Assembly (NCBI GenBank): GCA_012271025.1
Contig: JAAXHF010000670.1
Location: 1-7,706 of the forward strand
Reading direction: 5' to 3'
Length of the DNA stretch: 7,706 nucleotides
DNA from: Deltaproteobacteria bacterium
GTDB taxonomy: Bacteria > Desulfobacterota_B > Binatia > Bin18
In this document: positions 1 to 7,706 of the stretch, piece by piece
Position numbering within the stretch: position 1 is the first letter of the stretch
Layout of the letters: the number at the start of each line of letters is the position of its first letter
The notes under the pieces: generated by a model
The model's input: only the letters and a program-made list of their open reading frames with translations
The model's database searches: none
Told to the model about the DNA's origin: nothing
Translations under genes and position numbers: made by a program

Positions 1-277
1 GTTCGATAATCCACGGACTCAAGCCACACTTGATCAGGTGCGCGCCCATGCCCCAGATGACGGGCTTGCCGGCCCGGCGGGCGGCAACGACAGCCCCCAC
101 GACCGCCCGGAAATCGTTGCCGATCAGAATCCCCGGCAGGCTGTCGAGAAAGGCGCGCAGCCCGCCCTGCGGCTCGTACACCGTGGCGAAGTCCTGCACC
201 CTGACCTTGTTCCGACGCTCGGCCAGCGGATAGGTCGTCACCCGGCGTAAATCGATCGGCTCGACAGACTTGTACAT
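1..277 (-). CDS. Conserved deoxyhypusine-synthase-like protein, N-terminal part (3' end cut by window edge)
   Basis: The 92 visible residues begin MYKSVEPIDLRRVTTYPLAE and run to the window edge without a stop. They contain a run of hydrophobic and basic residues (about 55-71) followed by KPVIWGMGAHLIKCGLSPWI. That GxGAHxIKxGL pattern resembles, from memory, a conserved uncharacterised bacterial protein with a deoxyhypusine-synthase-like NAD-binding fold, often found beside heptose-biosynthesis genes. I cannot confirm this without a search, and no function is claimed. The ATG at 275-277 is chosen because the conserved-looking sequence starts there; no good ribosome binding site precedes it. 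The gene lies 57 bases downstream of the RfaE2-GmhA gene on the same strand and in the same reading frame, so it is probably co-transcribed. Being next to a heptose gene suggests, but does not show, a role in surface-sugar synthesis. Confidence 0.7.
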   Translation of the reverse strand, partial: MYKSVEPIDLRRVTTYPLAERRNKVRVQDFATVYEPQGGLRAFLDSLPGILIGNDFRAVVGAVVAARRAGKPVIWGMGAHLIKCGLSPWIIE

Positions 278-334
278 GGGGAAGACAGTAAACGAGGACG
301 ACCGCCTCAGCAAGCAGAGGACCGCGTTCGCTTT

Positions 335-1411
335 TCAGACGGGTTGCGCAGCGTAGGCGCGGTCCACCCACTCACACACGATGTGACCGATGGTGATATG
401 CGCCTCCTGGATACGGGCGGTGTTGGACGCCGGCACGACCAGAGCCTGATCGACCAACTCGGCCAGTCGGCCGCCGCCCTTGCCCAACAACCCGATTGTC
501 GTCAGGCCACGGGATTTGGCCGCCTCGACCGCGCATACGACATTCGCGGAGTTGCCGCTGGTGCTGATTGCCAGCAGGACATCGCCGGCTGTGGCCAGGG
601 CGACGACCTGGCGGGCGAACAGCATGGCGAAGCCACAGTCGTTGGCAATCGAGGTCAGGGCCGAGGAATCGGTGGTCAGGGCGACGGCCGGCAAGCCCTC
701 CCGCTCGACCTCGAACCGCCCCACCAGCTCGGCCGCGATATGCTGGGCGTCGGCCGCGCTACCGCCGTTACCGCACAGCAGGATTTTGTTCCCGCGTCGC
801 AGGGCGTCGGCCACGCTTTGCGCTGCCGCAGCAATATCGGCGGCCAGGGTCTGGGCCAGCGTGTATTTGGTCAACGCGCTGTCCCGCAGACGCTCGACCA
901 CCAGCCTGATGCCCGCCGACGGCTCGGCCGGCCCCCAGGCTTCAGCCCGCGCGTGCTCCATCAGGCGTGTTGACGAATACTCGGGCACGCTGCTGGTGAT
1001 GGACACCACCCGTCCGCCCGCGGCTTCCACCACCTCACGGCCCACAATCCGCTCCACCGACCAGTCCCCGCCCTTGGCCAGCACGTCCGGCACCAGCCGC
1101 TCAATGACCCGGGCCGGGGTCGGCTCATCAAAAATCAGCACATGGTCAACACACGCCAGGGCCGACAGCACTGCGGCCCGGTCCGCCTCGTTCGAGACCG
1201 GCCGGCCGGGCCCTTTCAGAGCGCGGACCGAGCGGTCGCTGTTGAGGCCGACCAGGAGGAGCTGTCCGCAGGCTCTGGCCTGTTCGAGATATTCGACATG
1301 ACCGCGGTGCAGCAGGTCGAAGCAGCCGTTGGTGAACACGACCGGCCGGCCGGCGCGTTTGGCCTGTCGGCGTATGCCGACCGCTTCCTCCAAGCTGATA
1401 AGCGTGCCCAT
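335..1411 (-). CDS. rfaE2-gmhA: Fused heptose-1-phosphate nucleotidyltransferase (RfaE2/HldC) and sedoheptulose-7-phosphate isomerase (GmhA)
   Basis: This 358-residue protein joins two enzymes of ADP- or GDP-heptose synthesis. Residues about 1-155 form a nucleotidyltransferase domain: [16 protein letters not shown] (27-42) carries the HxGH nucleotide-binding signature (H35, H38), with KGGDW (113-117) and EYSSTRLM (144-151) further on, all typical of RfaE2. Residues about 165-358 form a SIS-fold isomerase: [20 protein letters not shown] (213-232), [16 protein letters not shown] (246-261), [10 protein letters not shown] (282-291) and [13 protein letters not shown] (335-347). E228 and H338 fit the GmhA metal or catalytic positions. 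GmhA converts sedoheptulose 7-phosphate to D-glycero-D-manno-heptose 7-phosphate, and RfaE2 activates the heptose 1-phosphate. The kinase (RfaE1/HldA) and phosphatase (GmhB) of the steps between are not in the window. The reading frame is open upstream to 1534, but the ATG at 1409-1411 is chosen because an AGGAG lies 5 bases before it and the family match begins there. The common HldE fusion is RfaE1-RfaE2, so this pairing is less usual. Confidence 0.93.
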   Translation of the reverse strand: MGTLISLEEAVGIRRQAKRAGRPVVFTNGCFDLLHRGHVEYLEQARACGQLLLVGLNSDRSVRALKGPGRPVSNEADRAAVLSALACVDHVLIFDEPTPARVIERLVPDVLAKGGDWSVERIVGREVVEAAGGRVVSITSSVPEYSSTRLMEHARAEAWGPAEPSAGIRLVVERLRDSALTKYTLAQTLAADIAAAAQSVADALRRGNKILLCGNGGSAADAQHIAAELVGRFEVEREGLPAVALTTDSSALTSIANDCGFAMLFARQVVALATAGDVLLAISTSGNSANVVCAVEAAKSRGLTTIGLLGKGGGRLAELVDQALVVPASNTARIQEAHITIGHIVCEWVDRAYAAQPV

Positions 1412-1416
1412 GCCTA

Positions 1417-1421
1417 CTCCT
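1417..1421 (-). promoter_or_regulatory. Ribosome binding site that sets the RfaE2-GmhA start
   Basis: On the minus strand AGGAG is followed by a 5-base spacer and the ATG at 1411. It supports this start over the longer frame reaching 1534, whose extra 41 residues would be encoded by the inverted repeat and promoter region and look unlike the family. Confidence 0.75.
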
Positions 1422-1439
1422 GCGGATTGTAAGACGCTG

Positions 1440-1489
1440 AAGGTGACCCATGACGGCCTTTTGATGAGGAAGACATCATGGTTCACCTT
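1440..1489. repeat. Large imperfect inverted repeat between divergent genes
   Basis: Left arm AAGGTGACCCATGA (1440-1453) and right arm TCATGGTTCACCTT (1476-1489) are reverse complements at 13 of 14 positions, separated by 22 bases. Inside the loop, CTTTT and GGAAG could pair again with two wobbles. It lies between the predicted minus-strand -10 box (1508-1513) and the RfaE2-GmhA ribosome binding site, so it would form a stem in that gene's leader RNA; as DNA it could be an operator. No U-tract follows the stem in either direction, so it does not look like an intrinsic terminator. Function unknown. Confidence 0.7.
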
Positions 1490-1517
1490 TGCCGAAGACT
1501 GCTGATGATTATATCCT
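1489..1517 (+). promoter_or_regulatory. Possible weak promoter for the YbaK-family gene
   Basis: TTGCCG (1489-1494) and TATCCT (1512-1517) are 17 bases apart, each matching 4 of 6 positions of the sigma-70 consensus. It would lie about 105 bases before the ATG and overlap the opposite-strand promoter candidate. The match is weak and could be chance. Confidence 0.22.
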
Positions 1518-1536
1518 ATCCGCCCAGAGCGCAACT
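1508..1536 (-). promoter_or_regulatory. Predicted promoter for the RfaE2-GmhA gene
   Basis: The minus strand carries a perfect TATAAT (complement of 1508-1513) in an otherwise GC-rich stretch. The -35 is poor: TTGCGC (complement of 1529-1534) sits 15 bases upstream, and AGTTGC (complement of 1531-1536) gives a 17-base spacer. Transcription would start near 1501, leaving a leader of roughly 90 bases that contains the whole inverted repeat at 1440-1489. Confidence 0.42.
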
Positions 1537-1621
1537 CAGTTCCGTCCTTGCCGAGCGGTGGTTTGGCGGCCCTCGCGGACGGGATAGGGGAACGCCAAAA
1601 AAAGTGGTATCACAGGCAACC

Positions 1622-2086
1622 ATGGACGCCTACGGACACAAGCTCGGGCAGTTTATTGCGGCCAACAATATCGAGGCGGAACAGCTCTTTTTCGATCAGT
1701 CTTGTCATTCGGTGGCCGAAGCTGCGGCGGCAGTCGGGACAGGACCGGAAAATCTCGTCAAGAACATCTGTATGACGGACACCCACGGCCGGGTGATTGT
1801 CGCCATTGTCAAGGGCGAAGACCGCGCCAGCACCTCGCGGGTTGCCAAGGCACTCCAGACAGACCGGGTGAGAACCATGACGCCGGATGAAATGCTGGCC
1901 ACAACCGGCTATCCGTGTGGCGGGACACCGTCATTCGGGTTTGCCGCGACCTTTCTGATCGATCCCCGAGTCATGCAGGCGGATGAGGTGTATACCGGCG
2001 GCGGGTCACAAACCGCCCTGGTCCGGGTCTCGACCCAGGCACTCCTGCGGGCCAACGGAGGCACGGTCGCCAGGGTCAGGAAATGA
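1622..2086 (+). CDS. YbaK/EbsC-family aminoacyl-tRNA deacylase
   Basis: This 154-residue protein has the length and motifs of single-domain YbaK/ProX trans-editing factors, cytosolic enzymes that hydrolyse mischarged tRNAs such as Cys-tRNA(Pro) or Ala-tRNA(Pro). Visible marks are FFDQSCHSVAEAA (23-35), a VKN segment with the conserved lysine K47, the glycine-rich pocket TGYPCGGTPSFGF (95-107), and YTGGGSQTALVRVS (124-137) near the end. The tRNA substrate cannot be read from these motifs. The frame is open upstream to 1478; the ATG at 1622 is chosen because the family pattern (a helix ending in NNIEAE) starts just after it. Only a weak ribosome site (AGG) precedes it, and an in-frame GTG at 1604 is a fair alternative. 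The gene diverges from RfaE2-GmhA and is followed after 76 bases by the PhyH-family gene on the same strand; joint transcription is possible but unproven. Confidence 0.88.
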   Translation: MDAYGHKLGQFIAANNIEAEQLFFDQSCHSVAEAAAAVGTGPENLVKNICMTDTHGRVIVAIVKGEDRASTSRVAKALQTDRVRTMTPDEMLATTGYPCGGTPSFGFAATFLIDPRVMQADEVYTGGGSQTALVRVSTQALLRANGGTVARVRK

Positions 2087-2150
2087 GACAGATGCAGGAA
2101 GGGGACCGTGAAGAGCGCTATGCAGATTGAGAGCGGGGAGTAGTAATAGC

Positions 2151-2157
2151 GGAGGAG
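2151..2157 (+). promoter_or_regulatory. Strong ribosome binding site of the PhyH-family gene
   Basis: GGAGGAG is followed by a 5-base spacer and the ATG at 2163. This fixes the start 12 codons inside the longest open frame, which begins at 2127. Confidence 0.8.
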
Positions 2158-2162
2158 CACCT

Positions 2163-3011
2163 ATGAGCAAAGCCACACTGATGAGCTTGGGACCTGACGC
2201 TGACCGGGAAGCCTACCTGTCCGCGATTGAGCGGGACGGTGGAGTGATTGTGAAAAACCTGCTTGAGCCCGACCTGCTGGGGCGACTCAACGCCGAACTT
2301 GACGGCTATATCGCCACCCACCCGCCCGGCAGTCGCAGCCACAGCGAGCTGTGGCAGGTCTTTCATGGCCAGAAAACGATCCGATTTTGTGGTCTGGCGG
2401 CAAAATCAGACGCATTTATCGAGGTGCTGCTCCACCCCGTGCTCAAAGCCTTTGCGGATCATTATCTGTTGCCCAACTGTGGTTCGTACTGGCTGAACAC
2501 CTCGCAAACCATGATCATCGGCGGGGGAGAACCGGCCCAGATGCTGCACCGCGACGAAGGCAACTGGCCGCACTTCCCCTGGCCCGGCCCGGAACTCACG
2601 GTCAGCTCCATATTCGCGCTGAACGACTTCACCGAAGAAAACGGCGCCACGCTTGTCGCTCCGGGCAGCCATCGCTGGCCGGACCCCCAGCGCGAGGCGC
2701 AGCCCGAAGAAGTGACCCAAGCCGTCATGCCGGCCGGTTCGGTCCTGCTCTACACGGGAAAAGTCATTCACGCGGCCGGAGCAAACCGGACACCGGATAC
2801 CTGGCGGTGCGGCATGCACATCAGCTTCGTGCTGGGCTGGCTGCGCCCTGAGGAGCACCACGCCCTGGCCGTCCCCCTCGAAGTCGCCCGTCAGCTGCCC
2901 GAACAGGTCCAGCACCTCTTGGGCTACCGCTCGTACCATCCGTCCGGCTATGGCGGCCGGCTGGGTCTGGTCGATTTCGAGGACGCGGCCCTGGTGGACA
3001 CGCCAAGCTGA
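2163..3011 (+). CDS. Phytanoyl-CoA dioxygenase (PhyH) family Fe(II)/2-oxoglutarate oxygenase
   Basis: This 282-residue protein is a likely cytosolic non-haem iron oxygenase that couples oxidation of an unknown substrate to decarboxylation of 2-oxoglutarate. The iron-binding facial triad is visible: H129 and D131 in MLHRDEGNWPH, and H203 in GKVIHAAGANRT. R215 (TWRCGMHISF), 12 residues after the distal histidine, fits the 2-oxoglutarate carboxylate anchor. The segment ALNDFTEENGATLVAPGSHR (152-171) is the usual PhyH core strand and turn, and the C-terminus ends in a typical GGRLGLVDFED segment. Length is normal and there is no signal peptide or membrane segment. PhyH proteins act on very varied small molecules (acyl-CoAs, ectoine, natural-product intermediates), so the substrate is open. 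Neighbours do not help: a tRNA-editing gene lies upstream and a convergent recQ downstream. Confidence 0.92.
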   Translation: MSKATLMSLGPDADREAYLSAIERDGGVIVKNLLEPDLLGRLNAELDGYIATHPPGSRSHSELWQVFHGQKTIRFCGLAAKSDAFIEVLLHPVLKAFADHYLLPNCGSYWLNTSQTMIIGGGEPAQMLHRDEGNWPHFPWPGPELTVSSIFALNDFTEENGATLVAPGSHRWPDPQREAQPEEVTQAVMPAGSVLLYTGKVIHAAGANRTPDTWRCGMHISFVLGWLRPEEHHALAVPLEVARQLPEQVQHLLGYRSYHPSGYGGRLGLVDFEDAALVDTPS

Positions 3012-3035
3012 GCGCAGAGCCAGAGGGGTTTGCCC

Positions 3036-3045
<10 letters not shown>
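3012..3045 (+). terminator. Weak intrinsic-terminator-like hairpin after the PhyH-family gene
   Basis: GAGGG (3023-3027), loop GTTTG, then CCCTC (3033-3037) form a 5-bp stem just after the PhyH stop codon. An outer CGC/GCG pairing is possible before TTTT at 3042-3045. The right arm overlaps the recQ stop codon (3036-3038). The minus strand has no T-run after the stem, so it would work mainly for the plus-strand gene. The stem is short, hence the low score. Confidence 0.35.
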
Positions 3046-5288
<2,243 letters not shown>

Positions 5289-5296
5289 GGGCAGAA

Positions 5297-5338
5297 GGCA
5301 GATGTCAAAGGGCAAATGTCAAAGGGCAAATGTCACAA
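5297..5338. repeat. Three tandem copies of a 14-bp repeat upstream of recQ
   Basis: Units GGCAGATGTCAAAG (5297-5310), GGCAAATGTCAAAG (5311-5324) and GGCAAATGTCACAA (5325-5338) lie head to tail. Units 1 and 2 differ at one base; unit 3 departs from unit 2 only in its last three bases. The AT-rich units stand out from the surrounding GC-rich DNA. They sit directly before the recQ start, inside its likely leader or spacer. On the minus strand each unit junction creates TTGACA, but no -10 box follows at a suitable distance. Confidence 0.85.
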
Positions 5339-5374
5339 CGCCCCACGCCACCGGTGTCTCGTGCGGAGCGGCGG

Positions 5375-6067
5375 TCATAGGGTCATCAGTACGCCGCCGA
5401 ATAGGGCGGGATGGTAGAAGCGCACGACATAGAAGAGGATCACGGCCAGGAGAATCATGCCCCAGCGCAGTTCCCGGCCAGGAAAGGGCTGTTTTTTGCC
5501 CACGATGGCGGTAAAGGGCACGAACGAGGTGGCGGCCTGAAACTCGGCATAGCCGGGCAGGTCTCGACTCTTGCGCTGGTCCTGGTGCCTGGCCCCGAGC
5601 CAGGCAAACACCACAAAGCCGCCGAAAAAGGCCACATCACTCAGGGCGCCGACCAGCGCCAGGTGGGCCAGACCAAACAGGAAGGCGGCGGCAAAAACGG
5701 GGTGACGGGTGATGCGGGTCATGCCGTAGGCCTGGGGCGTGCCCTGGGCCAGCAGGGAGCTGGGCGGACGCTGGAGTATGCCGCCCACCAGCAGAACAAA
5801 GGCCAGCAGCATGCACCCGATGTTGAAGTCACGGGCCAGCAGATACGGCTCCAGGGTGACCCACAGCTGCGGGCCGAGGTGCTTATGACGGCCGTAATAC
5901 ACGCACAGGGGCACGAAGGAGGCCAGCGCCAGCAGCGAATACACGGCCTGAAACGAGCGCTCGCCCAGGCGGTCGACCAGCCTGGGCCGCACCCAGGCCG
6001 AGGACAGGAGCATATGCGTCCCACCGAACAGCAGCCACCAGCCGGCGATAATCAGCGTGGCGTTCAT
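5375..6067 (-). CDS. NnrU-family integral membrane protein
   Basis: This 230-residue protein shows about six hydrophobic segments (roughly 3-22, 42-58, 81-98, 122-141, 144-158 and 202-218), so it should lie in the inner membrane. Family-like motifs are GGTHMLLSSAWVRPRLVDRL (15-34), TRITRHPVF (117-125), GLAHLALVG (132-140), ARHQDQRK (159-166) and SFVPFTAIVG (181-190). H18, H122, H135 and H161 are candidate haem or metal ligands. NnrU was named for a gene near nitrite/nitric-oxide reduction genes, and the plant/cyanobacterial 15-cis-zeta-carotene isomerase Z-ISO is a haem-binding relative. Neither denitrification nor carotenoid genes are in this window, so the role is open. The start lies 9 bases after the SDR stop codon, which argues for shared transcription; only a weak TAGG precedes the ATG. 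Confidence 0.88.
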   Translation of the reverse strand: MNATLIIAGWWLLFGGTHMLLSSAWVRPRLVDRLGERSFQAVYSLLALASFVPLCVYYGRHKHLGPQLWVTLEPYLLARDFNIGCMLLAFVLLVGGILQRPPSSLLAQGTPQAYGMTRITRHPVFAAAFLFGLAHLALVGALSDVAFFGGFVVFAWLGARHQDQRKSRDLPGYAEFQAATSFVPFTAIVGKKQPFPGRELRWGMILLAVILFYVVRFYHPALFGGVLMTL

Positions 6068-6076
6068 GGCTGATGC

Positions 6077-6829
6077 CTAACGGGCGACATACCCGCCGTC
6101 AATGACAAACGGCGCCCCGGTGGCAAACGACGACTCGTCGCTGGCCAGAAACAGGGCGGCGTTGGCGATGTCCTGGGCCTGGCCCAGCCGGCCGATGGGT
6201 TCCAGCCGGACCACCCGGTCGTCGGGCCGCTCGCCCATGACGCGCTGAGCCATGGGCGTGGCAATAATGCCGGGGCAGATGCAGTTGACCCGGATGTTCT
6301 TGCTGGCGTACTCCAGGGCAACCAGGCGGGTCAGGTTGATCACCCCGGCTTTGGCCGCCGCATACGCCCCGCTGCCGGGAAAGCCGACCATGCCGGCCAC
6401 CGAGGCGGTGCTCAGGATCACCCCGCCGCCCTGCTGTATCATGTGGGGGATCACATACTTCATGCCCAGATAGACCGAGGTCAGATCGATGGCGATCACC
6501 CGCTCCCAGGCGTCTTCATCATAGTTGGCCAGCTTGGCCGAGGGCCCCTCGATACCGGCATTATTGAACAGGATATCCACCCGGCCATAGGTCTGAACGG
6601 TATGCCGGATCATCGCCTGCACGTCGGCCGATTTCGACACATCGGCCCGGACAAAGCTGGCCTGACCCCCTGCGGCGCTGATGTCACGGACGGTCTGCTC
6701 GCCGCCCTCGGCCACAAAGTCGGCAACCACGACTCTGGCGCCGTGCTCGGCAAACAGGCAACACGACGCCCGGCCAATGCCCGAGCCGCCGCCCGTAATC
6801 AGGGCGACCTTCTCCTTGAGTCGATCCAT
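6077..6829 (-). CDS. Short-chain dehydrogenase/reductase (classical SDR)
   Basis: This 250-residue cytosolic oxidoreductase has the classical SDR layout: the nucleotide loop TGGGSGIG (12-19), D37 at the end of the second strand (VVVADF), which favours NAD(H) over NADP(H), NNAG (89-92), catalytic S143, Y156 and K160 (GAYAAAKAG), and PG (186-187) leading into the substrate-lid region. The position that is often the tetrad asparagine is D115 here (IDLTSVYLG), a variant worth noting although it need not abolish activity. The substrate is unknown; FabG-like ketoacyl reductases and many alcohol or sugar dehydrogenases look alike at this level. A strong ribosome site (GGGGAGGAG) precedes the ATG. 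The gene is 56 bases after the nitronate monooxygenase stop and 9 bases before the NnrU-like gene, so it is probably the middle of a three-gene operon. Confidence 0.94.
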   Translation of the reverse strand: MDRLKEKVALITGGGSGIGRASCCLFAEHGARVVVADFVAEGGEQTVRDISAAGGQASFVRADVSKSADVQAMIRHTVQTYGRVDILFNNAGIEGPSAKLANYDEDAWERVIAIDLTSVYLGMKYVIPHMIQQGGGVILSTASVAGMVGFPGSGAYAAAKAGVINLTRLVALEYASKNIRVNCICPGIIATPMAQRVMGERPDDRVVRLEPIGRLGQAQDIANAALFLASDESSFATGAPFVIDGGYVAR

Positions 6830-6831
6830 AG

Positions 6832-6840
6832 CTCCTCCCC
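6832..6840 (-). promoter_or_regulatory. Strong ribosome binding site of the SDR gene
   Basis: The minus strand reads GGGGAGGAG, then CT and the ATG at 6829. It is an extended purine-rich Shine-Dalgarno match and confirms the SDR start. Confidence 0.75.
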
Positions 6841-6885
6841 CTTCGCTGTTGCTATCAGCTATCGGAGCGTGGCAAAAGGGGCTGC

Positions 6886-7706
6886 TCAGGCGTGCAGGGT
6901 GTTGAGCAGATGCTCGGCCTCGGCGACGATATCGGCCACAATCCGGGCGGCCGGCTTGATGTCGTGGATCAGCGCGCAGGATTCTCCGGCGTACAGCGCG
7001 GTGTGTTCCACGTCACCCTCAAAACCCGGCAGGGGCGGAAAAATGCCGTAGCGCGGGACGGCGATTGTCGTGCCGGCCATGGGCATGCGGCCGACGACGT
7101 CACCCTCGCCCGGTCGCTGACCGCTGGCCGGACAGCCCGCAGCCTGCCAGTCTTCGACCGCAGCGTTCCGCAGCACCCGATGGGCGGCCCCAGGCCAGCC
7201 GACATCGAACACACCGGTATGGATGGTGTCTTCGGCCGTGCTGTCAACAATTCGCTGTTTGTAGGCGGAAATGACCTGTATCTCCTGGCTGGCCACAAAG
7301 CGGGTGCCCATGGATACGGCCTGGGCGCCGAGGCTGAGCGCCGCCACCACCCCCCGGCCGTCGGCAATGCCGCCGGCGGCCAGCACCGGCACGTCGGGAT
7401 AGCGCTCAACCAGGTCCACCAACAGGGGCAGCAGGTTCATGCTGCCGGTGTGGCCTCCTGCTTCGTTACCCCGGGCCAGTAGCATATCAGCACCGCCAGA
7501 CACCGCCAGTTCGGCCAATTCCAGTGACTGCACCTGGCAGATGGTAAGCGCCCCCGCGGCTTTGGCTCTGCCCAGCCAGGGCATTGGGTCGGAGAATGAG
7601 AATATTAGGACGGGTACCCTCTCCTCCAGGACAATCTCAAAATTGGTGGGATCCAGTTCTATCAGCTGGGTTATAAAGCCTACGCCAAAGGGCCGGGCGG
7701 TCTCCG
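6886..7706 (-). CDS. Nitronate monooxygenase / 2-nitropropane dioxygenase family, C-terminal part (5' end outside window)
   Basis: The frame is open from the window edge; 272 residues are visible, beginning ETARPFGVGFITQLIELD. The protein is a TIM-barrel FMN enzyme. Visible motifs are PVLIFSFSDP (31-40), KAAGALTICQVQS (48-60), ARGNEAGGHTG (77-87), whose histidine (H85) fits the family's active-site GGHTG, the FMN phosphate-binding AAGGIADGRGVVAALSLGAQ, and MGTRF. The end has VPRYGIFPPLPGFEGDVEHT and the usual helical tail. Nitronate monooxygenases oxidise alkyl nitronates such as the toxin propionate 3-nitronate to carbonyl compounds and nitrite; some relatives (FabK) are enoyl-ACP reductases instead, and the missing N-terminus prevents a firm choice. 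An internal ATG at 7584 is not a start, since family sequence continues upstream of it. The gene heads the run of minus-strand genes leading to the SDR and NnrU-like proteins. Confidence 0.92.
   Translation of the reverse strand, partial: ETARPFGVGFITQLIELDPTNFEIVLEERVPVLIFSFSDPMPWLGRAKAAGALTICQVQSLELAELAVSGGADMLLARGNEAGGHTGSMNLLPLLVDLVERYPDVPVLAAGGIADGRGVVAALSLGAQAVSMGTRFVASQEIQVISAYKQRIVDSTAEDTIHTGVFDVGWPGAAHRVLRNAAVEDWQAAGCPASGQRPGEGDVVGRMPMAGTTIAVPRYGIFPPLPGFEGDVEHTALYAGESCALIHDIKPAARIVADIVAEAEHLLNTLHA

Noticed and set aside
480..1301. 273-codon open frame on the plus strand (and another at 344-973)
   Set aside because: Both are antisense to the RfaE2-GmhA gene and are Ser/Arg/Ala- or Gly/Gln-rich without recognisable domains.
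1190..1360. Two CGGCCGGCCG-like palindromes
   Set aside because: They fall within codons of the RfaE2 domain and are expected from GC-rich codon use; spacing and context show no site function.
1412..1534. N-terminal extension of 41 residues for RfaE2-GmhA
   Set aside because: The extension crosses the inverted repeat and predicted promoter, while a good ribosome site directly precedes the ATG at 1411.
5297..5338. TTGACA hexamers on the minus strand as a recQ -35 box
   Set aside because: They arise from the tandem repeat, and no -10-like hexamer lies 16-18 bases downstream before the start codon.
5297..5338. Tandem repeats as a CRISPR array
   Set aside because: Units are 14 bp and directly abutting with no spacers, and there are no cas genes.
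5368..5398. GC-rich inverted repeat (GCGGCG / CGCCGC) around the NnrU-like stop codon
   Set aside because: The arms are only six bases with an 18-base loop and no T-run follows, so it is not a convincing terminator in this GC-rich DNA.

Overview
This window is a GC-rich bacterial chromosome segment with seven protein-coding genes, two of them cut by the window edges. There are no rRNA or tRNA genes, CRISPR arrays or transposases. The heptose-nucleotide genes imply a Gram-negative cell making lipopolysaccharide or a heptosylated surface glycan. The mix of a PhyH-type oxygenase, a nitronate monooxygenase, an SDR and an NnrU-like membrane protein would suit an uncultured deltaproteobacterium-like or Tectomicrobia/Binatota-like lineage. 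That placement is a guess from gene content, not a sequence match.

Layout. On the minus strand, positions 1-1411 hold a two-gene surface-sugar block. The first-transcribed gene (1411 to 335) fuses a heptose-1-phosphate nucleotidyltransferase domain (RfaE2/HldC type) to a sedoheptulose-7-phosphate isomerase domain (GmhA). It is followed, in the same reading frame and after 57 bases, by the start of a conserved protein with a deoxyhypusine-synthase-like look, cut at base 1. A divergent intergenic region (1412-1621) carries a perfect -10 hexamer for the heptose gene and a 14-bp-arm inverted repeat that would lie in its leader RNA. On the plus strand come a YbaK/ProX-type aminoacyl-tRNA deacylase (1622-2086) and a PhyH-family iron/2-oxoglutarate dioxygenase (2163-3011), ending at a weak terminator-like hairpin.

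From 3036 to the right edge everything is on the minus strand. In transcription order these are a nitronate monooxygenase (5' end outside the window), an SDR oxidoreductase and an NnrU-family membrane protein, with gaps of 56 and 9 bases, so probably one operon. RecQ helicase follows after an 86-base gap containing three 14-bp tandem repeats.

The genes do not form one obvious pathway: the window joins a surface-sugar locus, a translation-quality gene, an orphan oxygenase, a DNA helicase and a small redox operon. I see no convincing new defence or mobile system. The points most worth a second look are the RfaE2-GmhA fusion, a RecQ whose C-terminus carries a second diverged RQC-like winged-helix domain where HRDC would usually sit, and the inverted repeat in the heptose-gene leader.
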